Assembly (NCBI GenBank): GCA_031272985.1
Contig: JAISSU010000029.1
Span: forward strand, 272,962-336,961
Length of the DNA stretch: 64,000 nt
From: Lachnospiraceae bacterium
GTDB taxonomy: Bacteria > Bacillota > Clostridia > Lachnospirales > Lachnospiraceae
Direction of reading: 5' to 3'
Positions within the stretch are counted from its first letter, which is position 1; every line of letters starts with the position of its first letter. The notes below the pieces were generated by a model. That model saw only the letters and a list, made by a program, of their open reading frames with translations. It had not been told where the DNA came from and did not search any database. Shown here one piece after another: positions 15,876 to 24,728 of the stretch. Position numbers and translations under genes: made by a program.

Positions 15876-16382
15876 ATGCAGAAGCGTCTGACTACCAGAG
15901 AGATAGTGACATTTGCGCTGCTGGGCGCTTTGATGTATTGCGGTTTTTTATTGATGCAATGGATTCCCAATGTGCATCCTGTGGCCATGCTGGTCATGGT
16001 TTACACTGTAATCTATAGAAAAAAGGCGCTTTACCCTATTTATGTATATGTGTTTCTGTGTTTGATTATCTCAGGTTTTGCGCTTTCAATGCTGCCCTAT
16101 CTTTATATATGGACTATTCTGTGGGGAATCGTGATGCTGCTGCCGCGAAATTTGCCCGCTAAATTTGCGGTTCCTATGTATATGATAGTCTGTGCTCTTT
16201 TCGGACTGGCTTTTGGCACACTCTATGCGCCGATGCAGGCATTGATGTTTCATTACACATGGAAGGGAATGTTGGCGTGGATAGCTGCGGGCTTTTCGTT
16301 TGATGTTATACATGCCATAGGGAATTTCGCGGCGGGGAGTCTGGTGATACCTATCTCAAATTTATTGCAGAGGTACAGTTGA
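15876..16382 (+). CDS. ECF-type transporter S component (corrinoid-related)
   Basis: This 168-residue membrane protein has five to six hydrophobic segments, starting TREIVTFALLGALMYCGFLL and ending FDVIHAIGNFAAGSLVIPIS, the typical S-component last helix. The ATG at 15876 directly follows the stop of the lipoprotein gene, with GAAGG 8 bp before it, and both are under the cobalamin riboswitch, so translation is probably coupled. S components bind one vitamin and borrow a shared EcfAA'T motor encoded elsewhere. The substrate is inferred to be cobalamin or a precursor such as alpha-ribazole (compare CblT, CbrT). No EcfA or EcfT is in the window. Confidence 0.75.
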   Translation: MQKRLTTREIVTFALLGALMYCGFLLMQWIPNVHPVAMLVMVYTVIYRKKALYPIYVYVFLCLIISGFALSMLPYLYIWTILWGIVMLLPRNLPAKFAVPMYMIVCALFGLAFGTLYAPMQALMFHYTWKGMLAWIAAGFSFDVIHAIGNFAAGSLVIPISNLLQRYS

Positions 16383-16477
16383 TTAGAAGAATTTTGATAA
16401 ATATGTTAATATAGTCTCGTTATCTTTAGAATCATGAGTAAATGACGCTTTTTTCTTTTCGAAATCGGGGTAATCAA

Positions 16478-17674
16478 ATGAACGGTTTTTTTGATCGCAT
16501 TAAATCGGGAGTTAAAGATTTTAGAATTGATATGAACAATTTCTCGGCATTTCTTACCGCAATAGTATTCGGAGTCACGGGTGCTTTTGTTTTGTATGTG
16601 ACCGTTGCCGAATCGGCGGGGCTTTCGACCGAGCAAATGGTTTCGTGGGTTATGACAGGTTCCGCAGGGGGGGCTATTGCGACGATTATTCTGGGGCTCT
16701 ACTTTAAACAGCCTATAGTTATCCTTCCGTCTTTGCCTGCGCTTATTGTTATGGGAACTATGTTTGCTTCGTTTTCTTTGTCCGAGATGGTCTTTGGATA
16801 TTTGGTGGCTTCGGTATGCGTGTTTATCCTCGGATATTTCAAGATTATCGGAAAAATCGGTAAGGTGCTCCCTGTTCCGATAATTATGGCGATGATTGCC
16901 GGTGTTTTTATGTCATATGGGGTTAAAATGGTCAATGGAGTACTAAATCAGCCTTTAGTCGGTTTGTTGATTATAGCCTCTTATCTTATAACATCTGCGG
17001 TAACTAAAAAAGTCCCTCCTCTATTAAGTGCGCTCGTAGTCGGGGCGATTGCGACAATCATATTCAGCCCGATAAAAATAGATGCGGCAGTTTTCGGGCT
17101 CTATCCGCCTTTGTTTATCACTCCGAAATTCAATCCGGATGTATTACTATCGGTTTCGTTCCCCCTCGTTCTTCTCGTCGTGGCGGATACCTTGAAAGGT
17201 TTCGGAGTTCTAAGCACGAATGATTATGATGTGCCGCTTAATACGAATTCAAAAGTGGCGGGCATTGTATCTTTGATAACAGCCTTTTCATTGAATCATG
17301 CTGTCAGTATGGCAGGTCCGGTAACTGCAATCGTAGCAGGGACAAGCGCCGGAAACAAAGAGCGAAGATATGTTTCATCTGTGTTGACAGGATTCGGAAT
17401 GTTAGTTGCCGGATTATTAGCCGGATATATACTTCCATTGGTATCCGCATTACCTGGAGATATTATTGCGGTCATAACAGGTCTGGCGATGCTCGGACTC
17501 TTTACGAGTTCTCTTGAAATGGCTTTTGGTACAGGAAAATTCTTAAAAGGCGCGTTTGCATCTTTCATAGTCGGACTATCAGGTTTGGAACTTTTTGGCA
17601 TAGGAGCTCCCGTTTGGGCTATCGTTGCGGGAGTAATTGTTTCGCTAATGACTGAGAGGGCGGATTTTAAATGA
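16478..17674 (+). CDS. BenE-family benzoate-type permease
   Basis: This 398-residue integral membrane protein has about twelve segments and matches the BenE (benzoate:H+ symporter) family: FSAFLTAIVFGVTGAFVLYV near the start, a central SFPLVLLVVADTLKGFGVL and the conserved NHAVSMAGPVTAIVAGTSAG block. The ATG at 16478 follows CGGGG at 7 bp; an in-frame ATG at 16442 has no ribosome site. It is tail-to-tail with a LysR gene and lies near a tannase gene, so the cargo may be gallate or a related phenolic acid, in either direction. That is inference; the family also includes proteins of unknown substrate. Confidence 0.8.
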   Translation: MNGFFDRIKSGVKDFRIDMNNFSAFLTAIVFGVTGAFVLYVTVAESAGLSTEQMVSWVMTGSAGGAIATIILGLYFKQPIVILPSLPALIVMGTMFASFSLSEMVFGYLVASVCVFILGYFKIIGKIGKVLPVPIIMAMIAGVFMSYGVKMVNGVLNQPLVGLLIIASYLITSAVTKKVPPLLSALVVGAIATIIFSPIKIDAAVFGLYPPLFITPKFNPDVLLSVSFPLVLLVVADTLKGFGVLSTNDYDVPLNTNSKVAGIVSLITAFSLNHAVSMAGPVTAIVAGTSAGNKERRYVSSVLTGFGMLVAGLLAGYILPLVSALPGDIIAVITGLAMLGLFTSSLEMAFGTGKFLKGAFASFIVGLSGLELFGIGAPVWAIVAGVIVSLMTERADFK

Positions 17675-17686
17675 AAACTGTAACTG

Positions 17687-18616
17687 TTATTTATTCCCCG
17701 TATATCTTGCCATCAGTTTAAGGAAGATTTTCAAGTCAGGATCCGATTCCTGTTTTTTCCAGAACAGCATATAGTCAGTGGCTACATTCTTATCTTTAAT
17801 ACGTACGGAAGATATTTCCTGACTGTAAGTGAAAGAGATGTTTCCGGGGACGAGAAGCATACATTTCGGTGGAGTTTCCAGACTGCCTAAGTATGGGAAA
17901 ATCTCCGGCAGATGAGAGACCGTAAATGAACCTAATTCCAGCAAGTCCAAAGGGCCAGATAGTGGTTTATCCCTTATACTTAAGAAACCTAATTCGAGTG
18001 GAAGAAAATCGCCGTAAGTCTTATATTCCCGCAAGAGTTCCTCTGCGCCTATGGCGGTGCGCCCATATAGCGGGGCTTCTTTTCCTACAATAATGCGGTA
18101 AGGGCTGTGATGCAGAAGTTGCATACCTACTTGTTCTTCATATTTTGATAGTAGATCCCGCGTCTCAACGCCCACCTGGCATACGCCTTCCAATACAGAC
18201 TCAATCATGTCTCCGGGTTCGGGATAATAGAATTTATATGGCTTATTAATATTTTCGGACGGATAGGCTTCTTCAATGGCGCCCACTATCTTACCGAACA
18301 TGCCGTCGCGGGTGTATACGGAGATAAGAAAACCGGGCATATTCTTTTGAGAGATTTTACCATTATCGACAAGCATGTTCGTAAACTCTTCTATTACCGA
18401 TAATGCGCTCAATGCCCTTAAATAGAAGACATTGCCTTCATTAGTGATATACGTTTTGTGAGTGTCTCGCACAAACAGTTTTATGCCGAGTTCATCCTCC
18501 AACGCCGCTATTTGCCTTGTAATAGTGGACGGATTAGTGTACAGAATCCCCGCCGAGCGCTTGAAAGAATGCAGAGCCGCACATGTAACAAAGTACCGCA
18601 GTTGCTGGGTGGTCAT
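17687..18616 (-). CDS. LysR-family regulator beside the tannase operon
   Basis: This 309-residue LysR-type protein opens MTTQQLRYFVTCAALHSFKR, with the helix-turn-helix second half YTNPSTITRQIAALEDELGI and wing KLFVRDTHKTYITNEG, followed by an effector domain. The ATG at 18616 has AAGGGA upstream; an in-frame ATG nine codons earlier is the alternative. It is divergent from the ribose-type ABC operon ending in the tannase gene, with a perfect palindrome at 18678-18698 between them. It is therefore the likely regulator of that operon, responding perhaps to a phenolic acid. Confidence 0.9.
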   Translation of the reverse strand: MTTQQLRYFVTCAALHSFKRSAGILYTNPSTITRQIAALEDELGIKLFVRDTHKTYITNEGNVFYLRALSALSVIEEFTNMLVDNGKISQKNMPGFLISVYTRDGMFGKIVGAIEEAYPSENINKPYKFYYPEPGDMIESVLEGVCQVGVETRDLLSKYEEQVGMQLLHHSPYRIIVGKEAPLYGRTAIGAEELLREYKTYGDFLPLELGFLSIRDKPLSGPLDLLELGSFTVSHLPEIFPYLGSLETPPKCMLLVPGNISFTYSQEISSVRIKDKNVATDYMLFWKKQESDPDLKIFLKLMARYTGNK

Positions 18617-18677
18617 GAGCTTTTCCCTTTTTGTTATCGTCAAAAAGTATCTATGTCTTAAGTCATTATTATACGCT

Positions 18678-18698
18678 GAATTGCAGATATTGCAATTC
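18678..18698. promoter_or_regulatory. LysR-type operator for the ABC-tannase operon
   Basis: GAATTGCA (18678-18685), GATAT, TGCAATTC (18691-18698) is an 8-bp perfect dyad with a 5-bp centre, the same geometry as the operator at 11653. It lies 62 bp upstream of the LysR start and 91 bp before the binding-protein start. Confidence 0.65.
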
Positions 18699-18788
18699 CA
18701 ATTTCATCGGCGTTCAAGCTAAAATAAATTAAATAAACGGAAGCGTTGGATCTATAGTGTAGAATTAAAGGATAAACAGGAGGACGAT

Positions 18789-19877
18789 ATGAAAAAACTA
18801 ATAGCTGTTGTGCTGATAATGGCAATGTCGGCGACGCTGTTTGCGGCTTGTAAAAGCGCTGATCAGACAGGTGCATCGTCAGGGGAGACTTCTACCGATG
18901 CAGCACAGGAAACTGATGAAGGTTCACAGGCGCAAGACTCAGATGAGATTAAGCCCGGCGAGACGGGATATGATCTGAATGGAAAGTCAGTGGGTTTTGG
19001 ATGCCCCATGCTGTCAGTGGAATTTTTCGCTAGTATGTCAACGGAATTTGAACATTTCTTTACGTCACGCGGGGCTAAGTATACGGCTCTGTCAGCTGAC
19101 GGAAACCCTGCCACTCAGGTTGAGAACATTGAAAACTTTGTCAGCATGGGAACTGACATATTAATACTATTCCTTGTTGATGAATCTGCGGCAACCGATG
19201 CAATGATAAAAGCACGTGAAGCCGGAGTGTATGTCGTGGTTGTGGCAAATATCATGAAAGATCCTAATTCTTATGATACTTGTATTACTGTTGATCAATA
19301 TGAATCCGGCGAAGTAGGAGCAAAGGAATGTGCCGCTTGGGTAGATGCCACATTCCCCGACGCGGAAGCCGGAACTATTGATGTTATATTGCTATATACC
19401 ACTTCGGAATCGGGATTGTTGGTACGTGTGGAGGCAATGAAGACGTTAGCTGAGCTTACCGATAAAGTAAAACTCTATGAGTACGATTTGGGAGCAGAGA
19501 CTTCTCAGGATGGCGCCATGGAATACGCGGAGCAGGCTCTGATGGAGCACCCGGATGCGAAGCTGATTTTCTGTTATGGCTCGGTCATGGCTTTGGCGGC
19601 GGACGAAGTGGCGATGAAACAGGTGACAGATAAAGACCACTTTGCGATTATAGGTATTGACTCTATAGACGTCGTTCTTGATCGTATTGGAAAATCCACA
19701 ACAAATGAAAGCCTGATTCGTAAATCCATTAAACTCGGAGTGGGCACACCTTATACCACATTTGAAATTGTAACCGGAGAATGGGCAGGGGAATTACAGG
19801 ATGGTGTTTTCCACGAGGAATGCATAGTTATTGACCCATCGAATTACGAAGAATACTATTCTGCACAATTTGACTGA
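18789..19877 (+). CDS. Ribose-type (family 4) solute-binding lipoprotein
   Basis: This 362-residue lipoprotein has signal peptide MKKLIAVVLIMAMSATLF and lipobox FAAC, an acidic linker to about residue 55, then a RbsB-like body: FFASMSTEFEHFFTSRGAKY, MGTDILILFLVDESAATDAM, VTVDQYESGEVGAKE-type C-lobe entry and FAIIGIDSID near the end. AGGAGG is 6 bp before the ATG. It starts an operon with an MglA/RbsA-type double ATPase, an RbsC-type permease and a tannase-like esterase. The ligand may be a sugar, glucoside or galloylated sugar. Confidence 0.88.
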   Translation: MKKLIAVVLIMAMSATLFAACKSADQTGASSGETSTDAAQETDEGSQAQDSDEIKPGETGYDLNGKSVGFGCPMLSVEFFASMSTEFEHFFTSRGAKYTALSADGNPATQVENIENFVSMGTDILILFLVDESAATDAMIKAREAGVYVVVVANIMKDPNSYDTCITVDQYESGEVGAKECAAWVDATFPDAEAGTIDVILLYTTSESGLLVRVEAMKTLAELTDKVKLYEYDLGAETSQDGAMEYAEQALMEHPDAKLIFCYGSVMALAADEVAMKQVTDKDHFAIIGIDSIDVVLDRIGKSTTNESLIRKSIKLGVGTPYTTFEIVTGEWAGELQDGVFHEECIVIDPSNYEEYYSAQFD

Positions 19878-19897
19878 TAATAAGAGGTTGATCTTAA

Positions 19898-21388
19898 ATG
19901 GAACCTATTCTTGAAGTCAGAAATATTACAAAGCGATATCCCGGCGTAGTAGCCCTTGATGATGTGTCATTGTCATTTGAAAAAGGTGAAATCCATGCAA
20001 TCATGGGCGAAAACGGCGCCGGGAAATCGACTCTAATAAAAATAATAGCGGGAGCTGAAGCACCGACGCAGGGCAGTATAGAAATCGGCGGTGCTTCTTA
20101 CCCGAGGATGCATCCTATGGATGCTAAAAAGGCGGGAATCAGTGTTATTTATCAGGAGTTTAATCTGATTCCATCAATGAGTGTTGCCGAAAATCTGTTT
20201 ATCGGCGAAAAGGTCGGGAAAAGCAGATACTTACCTGATTTTAAAGAAATGTATAAACGTGCCGCCGATTTCTTAAGTGAACTTGGCAGCAATATAAAAC
20301 CTGAAACGCTGGTATTTGAGCTGTCGACTTCACAGAAACAGCTGGTGGAAATTGCAAAAGCAATGGTTCAAAACTGCAAGGTTCTGATAATGGACGAACC
20401 ATCGGCAGCCATTTCGGTGGCTGAGGTCGACAATATGCTCCGGATTGTGCGCGAGTTAAAAGAAAAGGGAGTTACGATTATTTACATAAGTCATAGAATT
20501 GATGAGGTATTCGGCCTATGTGACAGGATTTCCATCCTGCGCGACGGAAAGTACGTAACCACGGGATTTCTTAAAGATATGACCAGAAAAGACCTTATAC
20601 GGCACATGGTAGGAAGGGAGCTCTCGGAAACTTATCCGCATACCAGAGGAGAAGGTAAAGAACTTGTATTATCAACTGAAGACTTAAGCGGAAACGGTGA
20701 TTTTCACATTGATATGAACTTGCGCGCCGGGGAGATTCTCGGGGTAGCCGGTTTAGTCGGTGCGGGGAGAACGGAACTGGCAAAAATGCTCTGCGGGGAT
20801 GTGCGTCCCTTAAGCGGCAACATTTATGTTAAGGGTACTAAGAAAAATTTCAAAACAGTCTCTGATGCTTTAGATTCGGGTATTGGACTGATTCCGGAGG
20901 ATCGTAAAGGCGAAGGGCTTTTCATGGATTATTCCGTAGATTGGAATATCCCCAGTATGTGTTTTAAAAGGCTTGCAAAATGGGGAATTGTTAAGCAAAA
21001 AGACGCTGAAGCTCTGACAGATGAATATGTAAAAGCCCTCAGAATTAAGACACCTTCCACCAGACAGGTGGTGAGGCTCTTATCCGGTGGAAATCAGCAA
21101 AAGGTCGTTGTTGCAAGAGCATTAGCATATAGGGCTGATATTTTGATTTTTGATGAGCCCACAAGAGGAATTGACGTAGGCACAAAACAGGAAATATACA
21201 AACTGATGGATGCTTTGGCATCTGATGGCAAAGCTATAATTATGATAACTTCGGATATGGAAGAACTCCTCGGTATGTCCGATCGTATTATCGTACTATA
21301 TGAGGGAAGAAAGACAGGGGAGTTATTAAGGAGTGAGTTCAATCAGGATGCGGTATTGAGCTACGCGAGCGGATATACCGGTGATTGA
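19898..21388 (+). CDS. Ribose-type ABC importer double ATPase (RbsA/MglA-like)
   Basis: This 496-residue protein has two fused ATPase domains. Domain 1 has Walker A GENGAGKS (residues 38-45), a degenerate signature ELSTSQKQLVEIAKA and Walker B VLIMDEPSAA. Domain 2 has the family's degenerate Walker A GLVGAGRTE, signature LLSGGNQQKV and Walker B ILIFDEPTRGID. This asymmetry is normal in CUT2 importers. AAGAGG precedes the ATG. It is 20 bp after the binding-protein gene and 23 bp before the permease, in one operon. Confidence 0.93.
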   Translation: MEPILEVRNITKRYPGVVALDDVSLSFEKGEIHAIMGENGAGKSTLIKIIAGAEAPTQGSIEIGGASYPRMHPMDAKKAGISVIYQEFNLIPSMSVAENLFIGEKVGKSRYLPDFKEMYKRAADFLSELGSNIKPETLVFELSTSQKQLVEIAKAMVQNCKVLIMDEPSAAISVAEVDNMLRIVRELKEKGVTIIYISHRIDEVFGLCDRISILRDGKYVTTGFLKDMTRKDLIRHMVGRELSETYPHTRGEGKELVLSTEDLSGNGDFHIDMNLRAGEILGVAGLVGAGRTELAKMLCGDVRPLSGNIYVKGTKKNFKTVSDALDSGIGLIPEDRKGEGLFMDYSVDWNIPSMCFKRLAKWGIVKQKDAEALTDEYVKALRIKTPSTRQVVRLLSGGNQQKVVVARALAYRADILIFDEPTRGIDVGTKQEIYKLMDALASDGKAIIMITSDMEELLGMSDRIIVLYEGRKTGELLRSEFNQDAVLSYASGYTGD

Positions 21389-21411
21389 AACGGGAAAGGA
21401 GTCATTATACC

Positions 21412-22389
21412 ATGAAGAAAGCCATGGATATTGCGCAGAAGAATCTGGCAATTATGCTGCTGATTATAGCGGCAATTCTTTTCGGAGTGACAACAAAGAA
21501 TTTCTTCTCCGTCACTAATATTCTGAATATTTTCAATCAGAATGCATATCTGATTATAGCAGCCTGCGGGATTGCGCTTATCATGATAGGCGGGGATTTG
21601 GATATGAGCGTCGGGTATCATATGAGTATTTGCGGTGTTTTATGCGCTATGATGCTTACCCGAACCACTATCCCGGTCTGGGTGATCGTGCTGCTTACAA
21701 TAATTATCAGCGTGGGTATATCAATGATAACTACATTTCTTACCGAATTGCTCGGGATACCACGAATTTTTGTAACTATCGGCGAGTCTACCTTGTTTCA
21801 GGGAGTGGCATATGTACTGACGAATTCAAAAACTGTTTCGGATTTACCTGTCTCCTTTAAACAAATCGCGCAAGGGACTGTGGGGCATCCGAGTTTGACT
21901 TACGCAACACTTCTCATGGCTTTAATAGTTATTATTATGAGCTTTGTCTTAAGTAAAACCTATTTTGAACGATGGGTTTTCGCGATGGGAGGAAATATTA
22001 CTTCAGCCCGTCTGGCGGGCATTAGAGTCAGAAAGATGAAGTACTCTATCGGCGTCATTGTGGGACTTGCACTAGGTATTGCGAGCGTTATCTTAATCGG
22101 AAGAACCGGAGCGGCTGCGGCAAATACCGCGGCAGGTACTGAAATCAATATTCTTACCGGCATTTTGCTTGGGGGTGTCTCAATTCGCGGAGGCGAAGGA
22201 AAGATAAGCAATTGCGTAGCAGGCATTCTCTTAATTGCTTTGATAGGTAACGGAATGCAATTGGCGGGCTGGAATCCCTATTATCAGTATATTGCCAAGG
22301 GCGGAATCATGCTGGGAGTATTGGGCTTTGATATGTTCCAAATGCGAAGGCGAAGTATTATGAATAATCAAAGAAAAGAAGAGGCTTAA
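21412..22389 (+). CDS. Ribose-type ABC importer permease (RbsC-like)
   Basis: This 325-residue permease has eight to ten hydrophobic segments, the early IIAACGIALIMIGGDLDMSV motif and late INILTGILLGGVSIRGGEGK loop typical of CUT2 permeases. The ATG at 21412 follows GGAAAGGAG; an in-frame TTG overlapping the preceding stop is less likely. The single permease is expected to homodimerise. It completes the importer begun at 18789 and is followed after 39 bp by the tannase gene. Confidence 0.92.
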   Translation: MKKAMDIAQKNLAIMLLIIAAILFGVTTKNFFSVTNILNIFNQNAYLIIAACGIALIMIGGDLDMSVGYHMSICGVLCAMMLTRTTIPVWVIVLLTIIISVGISMITTFLTELLGIPRIFVTIGESTLFQGVAYVLTNSKTVSDLPVSFKQIAQGTVGHPSLTYATLLMALIVIIMSFVLSKTYFERWVFAMGGNITSARLAGIRVRKMKYSIGVIVGLALGIASVILIGRTGAAAANTAAGTEINILTGILLGGVSIRGGEGKISNCVAGILLIALIGNGMQLAGWNPYYQYIAKGGIMLGVLGFDMFQMRRRSIMNNQRKEEA

Positions 22390-22428
22390 TAGTATAACAA
22401 AAGTACTGAAAACATGGGAGGACGGTTC

Positions 22429-23811
22429 ATGCATTTTAATAAGGAAAATTTTGAAGTAAATACATATTCATATAATGGGCGAGAAATACGCTACAGAGCG
22501 TTTATGAACCGTTCCTACGTCGATAAGCCGGCCGATCCCGCATTTCAGATAATCAATATTTTTGTTCCTGAGTGCTATTACAGCGGTGAAAGTATAAATG
22601 GATACAATTTGCAGAATGCTCCTATTTTCATCCCGAATTCAGTAGGAGGTTATATGCCCGGTCCCGCTATGGTTCCGGGGCCGATGTTGTTCGGTGAGGC
22701 TCCTATAAACTCCCTGTTTTTTGCGCTGGAACATGGCTATGTAGTGGCATCACCCGGTATTCGTGGGCGTATTTGGACATATGGTAAAGCACCTGCTTGT
22801 ATTGTGGATTATAAGGCCGCCATTCGTTATCTTAGACACTTCAAAGACGAGGTGCCGGGGGATGTAAATAAAATAATAACCAACGGGACAAGCGCCGGCG
22901 GTGCGTTATCGGCACTCATGGGAGTGACAGGAAATCATCCTGATTATGAGCCTTATCTTGAAGGAATCGGCGCGGCTAAAGAAAGAGATGACATCTTTGC
23001 GGCTTCGTGTTATTGTCCTATCATTAATCTTGAAAACGCGGACACAGCGTATGAATGGCAGTTTAATAATGTCAATGAATATCATAGGATTAACATGGAG
23101 TTTAATGGAGATGCCCCGCCTACGTTTATACCTGAAGACGGATTGTTAACTGATGAACAGATACAAATTTCAGATGAATTAAAGGCGATGTTTCCTCAAT
23201 ATATAAACAAACTTTCCCTTAAGGATAATGATGGAAACTCGTTATCGCTTGACGCATACGGGACAGGAAGCTTTCTTTCTTATATAGAATCACTTTTGGT
23301 AGATTCCGCTGATAAAGCTATAAAATCCGGATTGGATCTGTCAAAAGAAACGTGGTTGACTATTAAAGATGGTAAAGCTATCGGCGTAGATTTTTTTCAA
23401 TATGCAAAACAAGTTACCAGAATGAAAGTACCGCCTGCTTTTGACAATTTGTCGCTTGAAGCTCCTGAGAATGAATTGTTTGGAAATAAAGAATATCCGG
23501 CAAGGCATTTTACGCAATATGGAGTGTTCCATTCCAAAGTCCATGGTAAAATCGCAGAAGAAAAGACAATTTCCCTATTAAATCCTGTGGCTTATGTGGG
23601 CAGTGCTGACACTGCACTTGCAAAGCACTGGCGTATCCGCCACGGACAGGCTGACAGGGACACATCTCTTGCGATTTCAGCCATTCTGGTTCTAAAGCTT
23701 AAGGAAGCCGGAAGAAAAGTCGACTACGCCCTTCCATGGGGGATCCCGCATAGCGGGGACTATGATCTGGAAGAACTGTTTGCCTGGATTGATAAAATTT
23801 GTCTGACATAA
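22429..23811 (+). CDS. Intracellular tannase-like (subtype B) alpha/beta hydrolase
   Basis: This 460-residue serine esterase has no signal peptide. The nucleophile elbow NGTSAGGALSALMG places Ser155. The C-terminus HGQADRDTS and WGIPHSGDYDLEELFAWI place Asp409 and His441. The spacing (254 and 32 residues) closely matches the Ser-Asp-His triad I recall for Lactobacillus plantarum tannase. Tannases release gallate from galloyl esters. GGGAGG at 22416-22421 supports the ATG at 22429. As the last gene of the ribose-type ABC operon it probably hydrolyses the imported compound; the BenE-type permease nearby may move the phenolic acid. A related feruloyl-type esterase remains possible. Confidence 0.82.
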   Translation: MHFNKENFEVNTYSYNGREIRYRAFMNRSYVDKPADPAFQIINIFVPECYYSGESINGYNLQNAPIFIPNSVGGYMPGPAMVPGPMLFGEAPINSLFFALEHGYVVASPGIRGRIWTYGKAPACIVDYKAAIRYLRHFKDEVPGDVNKIITNGTSAGGALSALMGVTGNHPDYEPYLEGIGAAKERDDIFAASCYCPIINLENADTAYEWQFNNVNEYHRINMEFNGDAPPTFIPEDGLLTDEQIQISDELKAMFPQYINKLSLKDNDGNSLSLDAYGTGSFLSYIESLLVDSADKAIKSGLDLSKETWLTIKDGKAIGVDFFQYAKQVTRMKVPPAFDNLSLEAPENELFGNKEYPARHFTQYGVFHSKVHGKIAEEKTISLLNPVAYVGSADTALAKHWRIRHGQADRDTSLAISAILVLKLKEAGRKVDYALPWGIPHSGDYDLEELFAWIDKICLT

Positions 23812-23952
23812 ACAAAACGTTATGCTTGTTTTTTACGTTGTTTGCATTGATTAAATTAATGACAATCTGCGTGAAAAGGAAGTTTAAAAATTAACGATAA
23901 ATTATTAAATTTCTTGTACTAAAAAATGTACAAATAAAATTGAAAAAACCAC

Positions 23953-23981
23953 TTGAAACATTAATTGGTTTTAAGTATAAT
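23953..23981 (+). promoter_or_regulatory. Strong sigma-A promoter for a non-coding transcript
   Basis: TTGAAA (23953-23958), exactly 17 bp, then TATAAT (23976-23981). No coding sequence starts for about 400 bp downstream, but a strongly structured region follows immediately. Confidence 0.75.
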
Positions 23982-23987
23982 TCATTT

Positions 23988-24253
23988 CACCGGAAGGTAA
24001 TTATAAGGAATTGGGGAAATAAGGGGAGTTAAGAAAAGGGCTTAAAATAAGCTCATTCGGCGAATCTGCCGCCCGCATTAATGCACCTGCGATTAATAGC
24101 AGGAATTCGATTTTAATCAAATGCGAGATTTCACAAAAACTCTTAGTAACAGATTAAAAACCTTCCGTGGGAATTGTGAATGAAAAATCTTTTGTTGTAT
24201 CACGTAACGCACCTTTAAGAAAAAAGGCGTGCTCTGTTAAGTATTGCCTTTTT
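23988..24253 (+). ncRNA. Candidate structured non-coding RNA, family not identified
   Basis: From the predicted start, CGGAAGG (23991-23997) pairs with CCTTCCG (24161-24167) to close a domain, and the helix extends outward with one bulge. Inside, GAGTT (24026-24030) pairs with AACTC (24138-24142). They enclose three hairpins: GGGCTTA/TAAGCTC with loop AAA (24038-24054), CGGC/GCCG (24058-24071) and CCTGC/GCAGG (24086-24103). A terminator-like repeat AAAAAGGC (24221-24228)/GCCTTTTT (24246-24253) ends it. No ribosome site or sizeable frame is present. It could be a free RNA or a leader for the small gene at 24399. It lacks the RNase P, SRP and tmRNA consensus blocks. Confidence 0.55.
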
Positions 24254-24398
24254 GTCATTCATTAATTTCCGTTACCGATTAAGATGCTTTAATGTGTCTT
24301 TCGGGATGATATTGCCGTGACGATTTATTACGGTTTGTTTGCTGACCTGTAAAACGACCGGCAATAAACGAAAAATGAGAAAGGAGGATAAAAGGGAA

Positions 24399-24617
24399 AT
24401 GAGTGAAGAGTATGACGGCGAATACGAACAGTTTTACAGTGAACTGACACATCTGGAAAACCGCGGCATATTCATTTTCATGGACGGAGTGCCCGCCAGC
24501 CCCTCTCAAGTGGTGTCTGCCCATATGTTTAGGGAAGAGAGTGACTACATGCGTGACTACACTTTGGGAGATGACGGGAATATTAAAGAAGTCAGCTTTA
24601 TCAACGTTACGGTATAA
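24399..24617 (+). CDS. Small acidic protein of unknown function
   Basis: This 72-residue soluble protein, rich in Asp and Glu, contains YEQFYSELTHLENRGIFIFM and a C-terminal YTLGDDGNIKEVSFINV. AAGGAGG at 24381-24387 with AAAGGGAA immediately before the ATG at 24399 gives good initiation; an in-frame ATG 20 codons upstream lacks a ribosome site. It lies 145 bp downstream of the structured RNA candidate and may share its promoter if the terminator is read through. No family recognised. Confidence 0.6.
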   Translation: MSEEYDGEYEQFYSELTHLENRGIFIFMDGVPASPSQVVSAHMFREESDYMRDYTLGDDGNIKEVSFINVTV

Positions 24618-24728
24618 TAATTGAAATACCCCTCTTATGCAAAGCCGGAATTAGTCCAAAAATCTGGTGACGAAGTATGGATTTGCTGATATAATGTATT
24701 GCGTATATCAGACGTATGGAGGTTTGCA

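Noticed and set aside
23988..24253. Assignment of the structured RNA to a known class (6S, raiA, T-box, c-di-GMP)
   Set aside because: No diagnostic consensus blocks could be matched by eye, and the branched fold does not fit the 6S rod; left unassigned.
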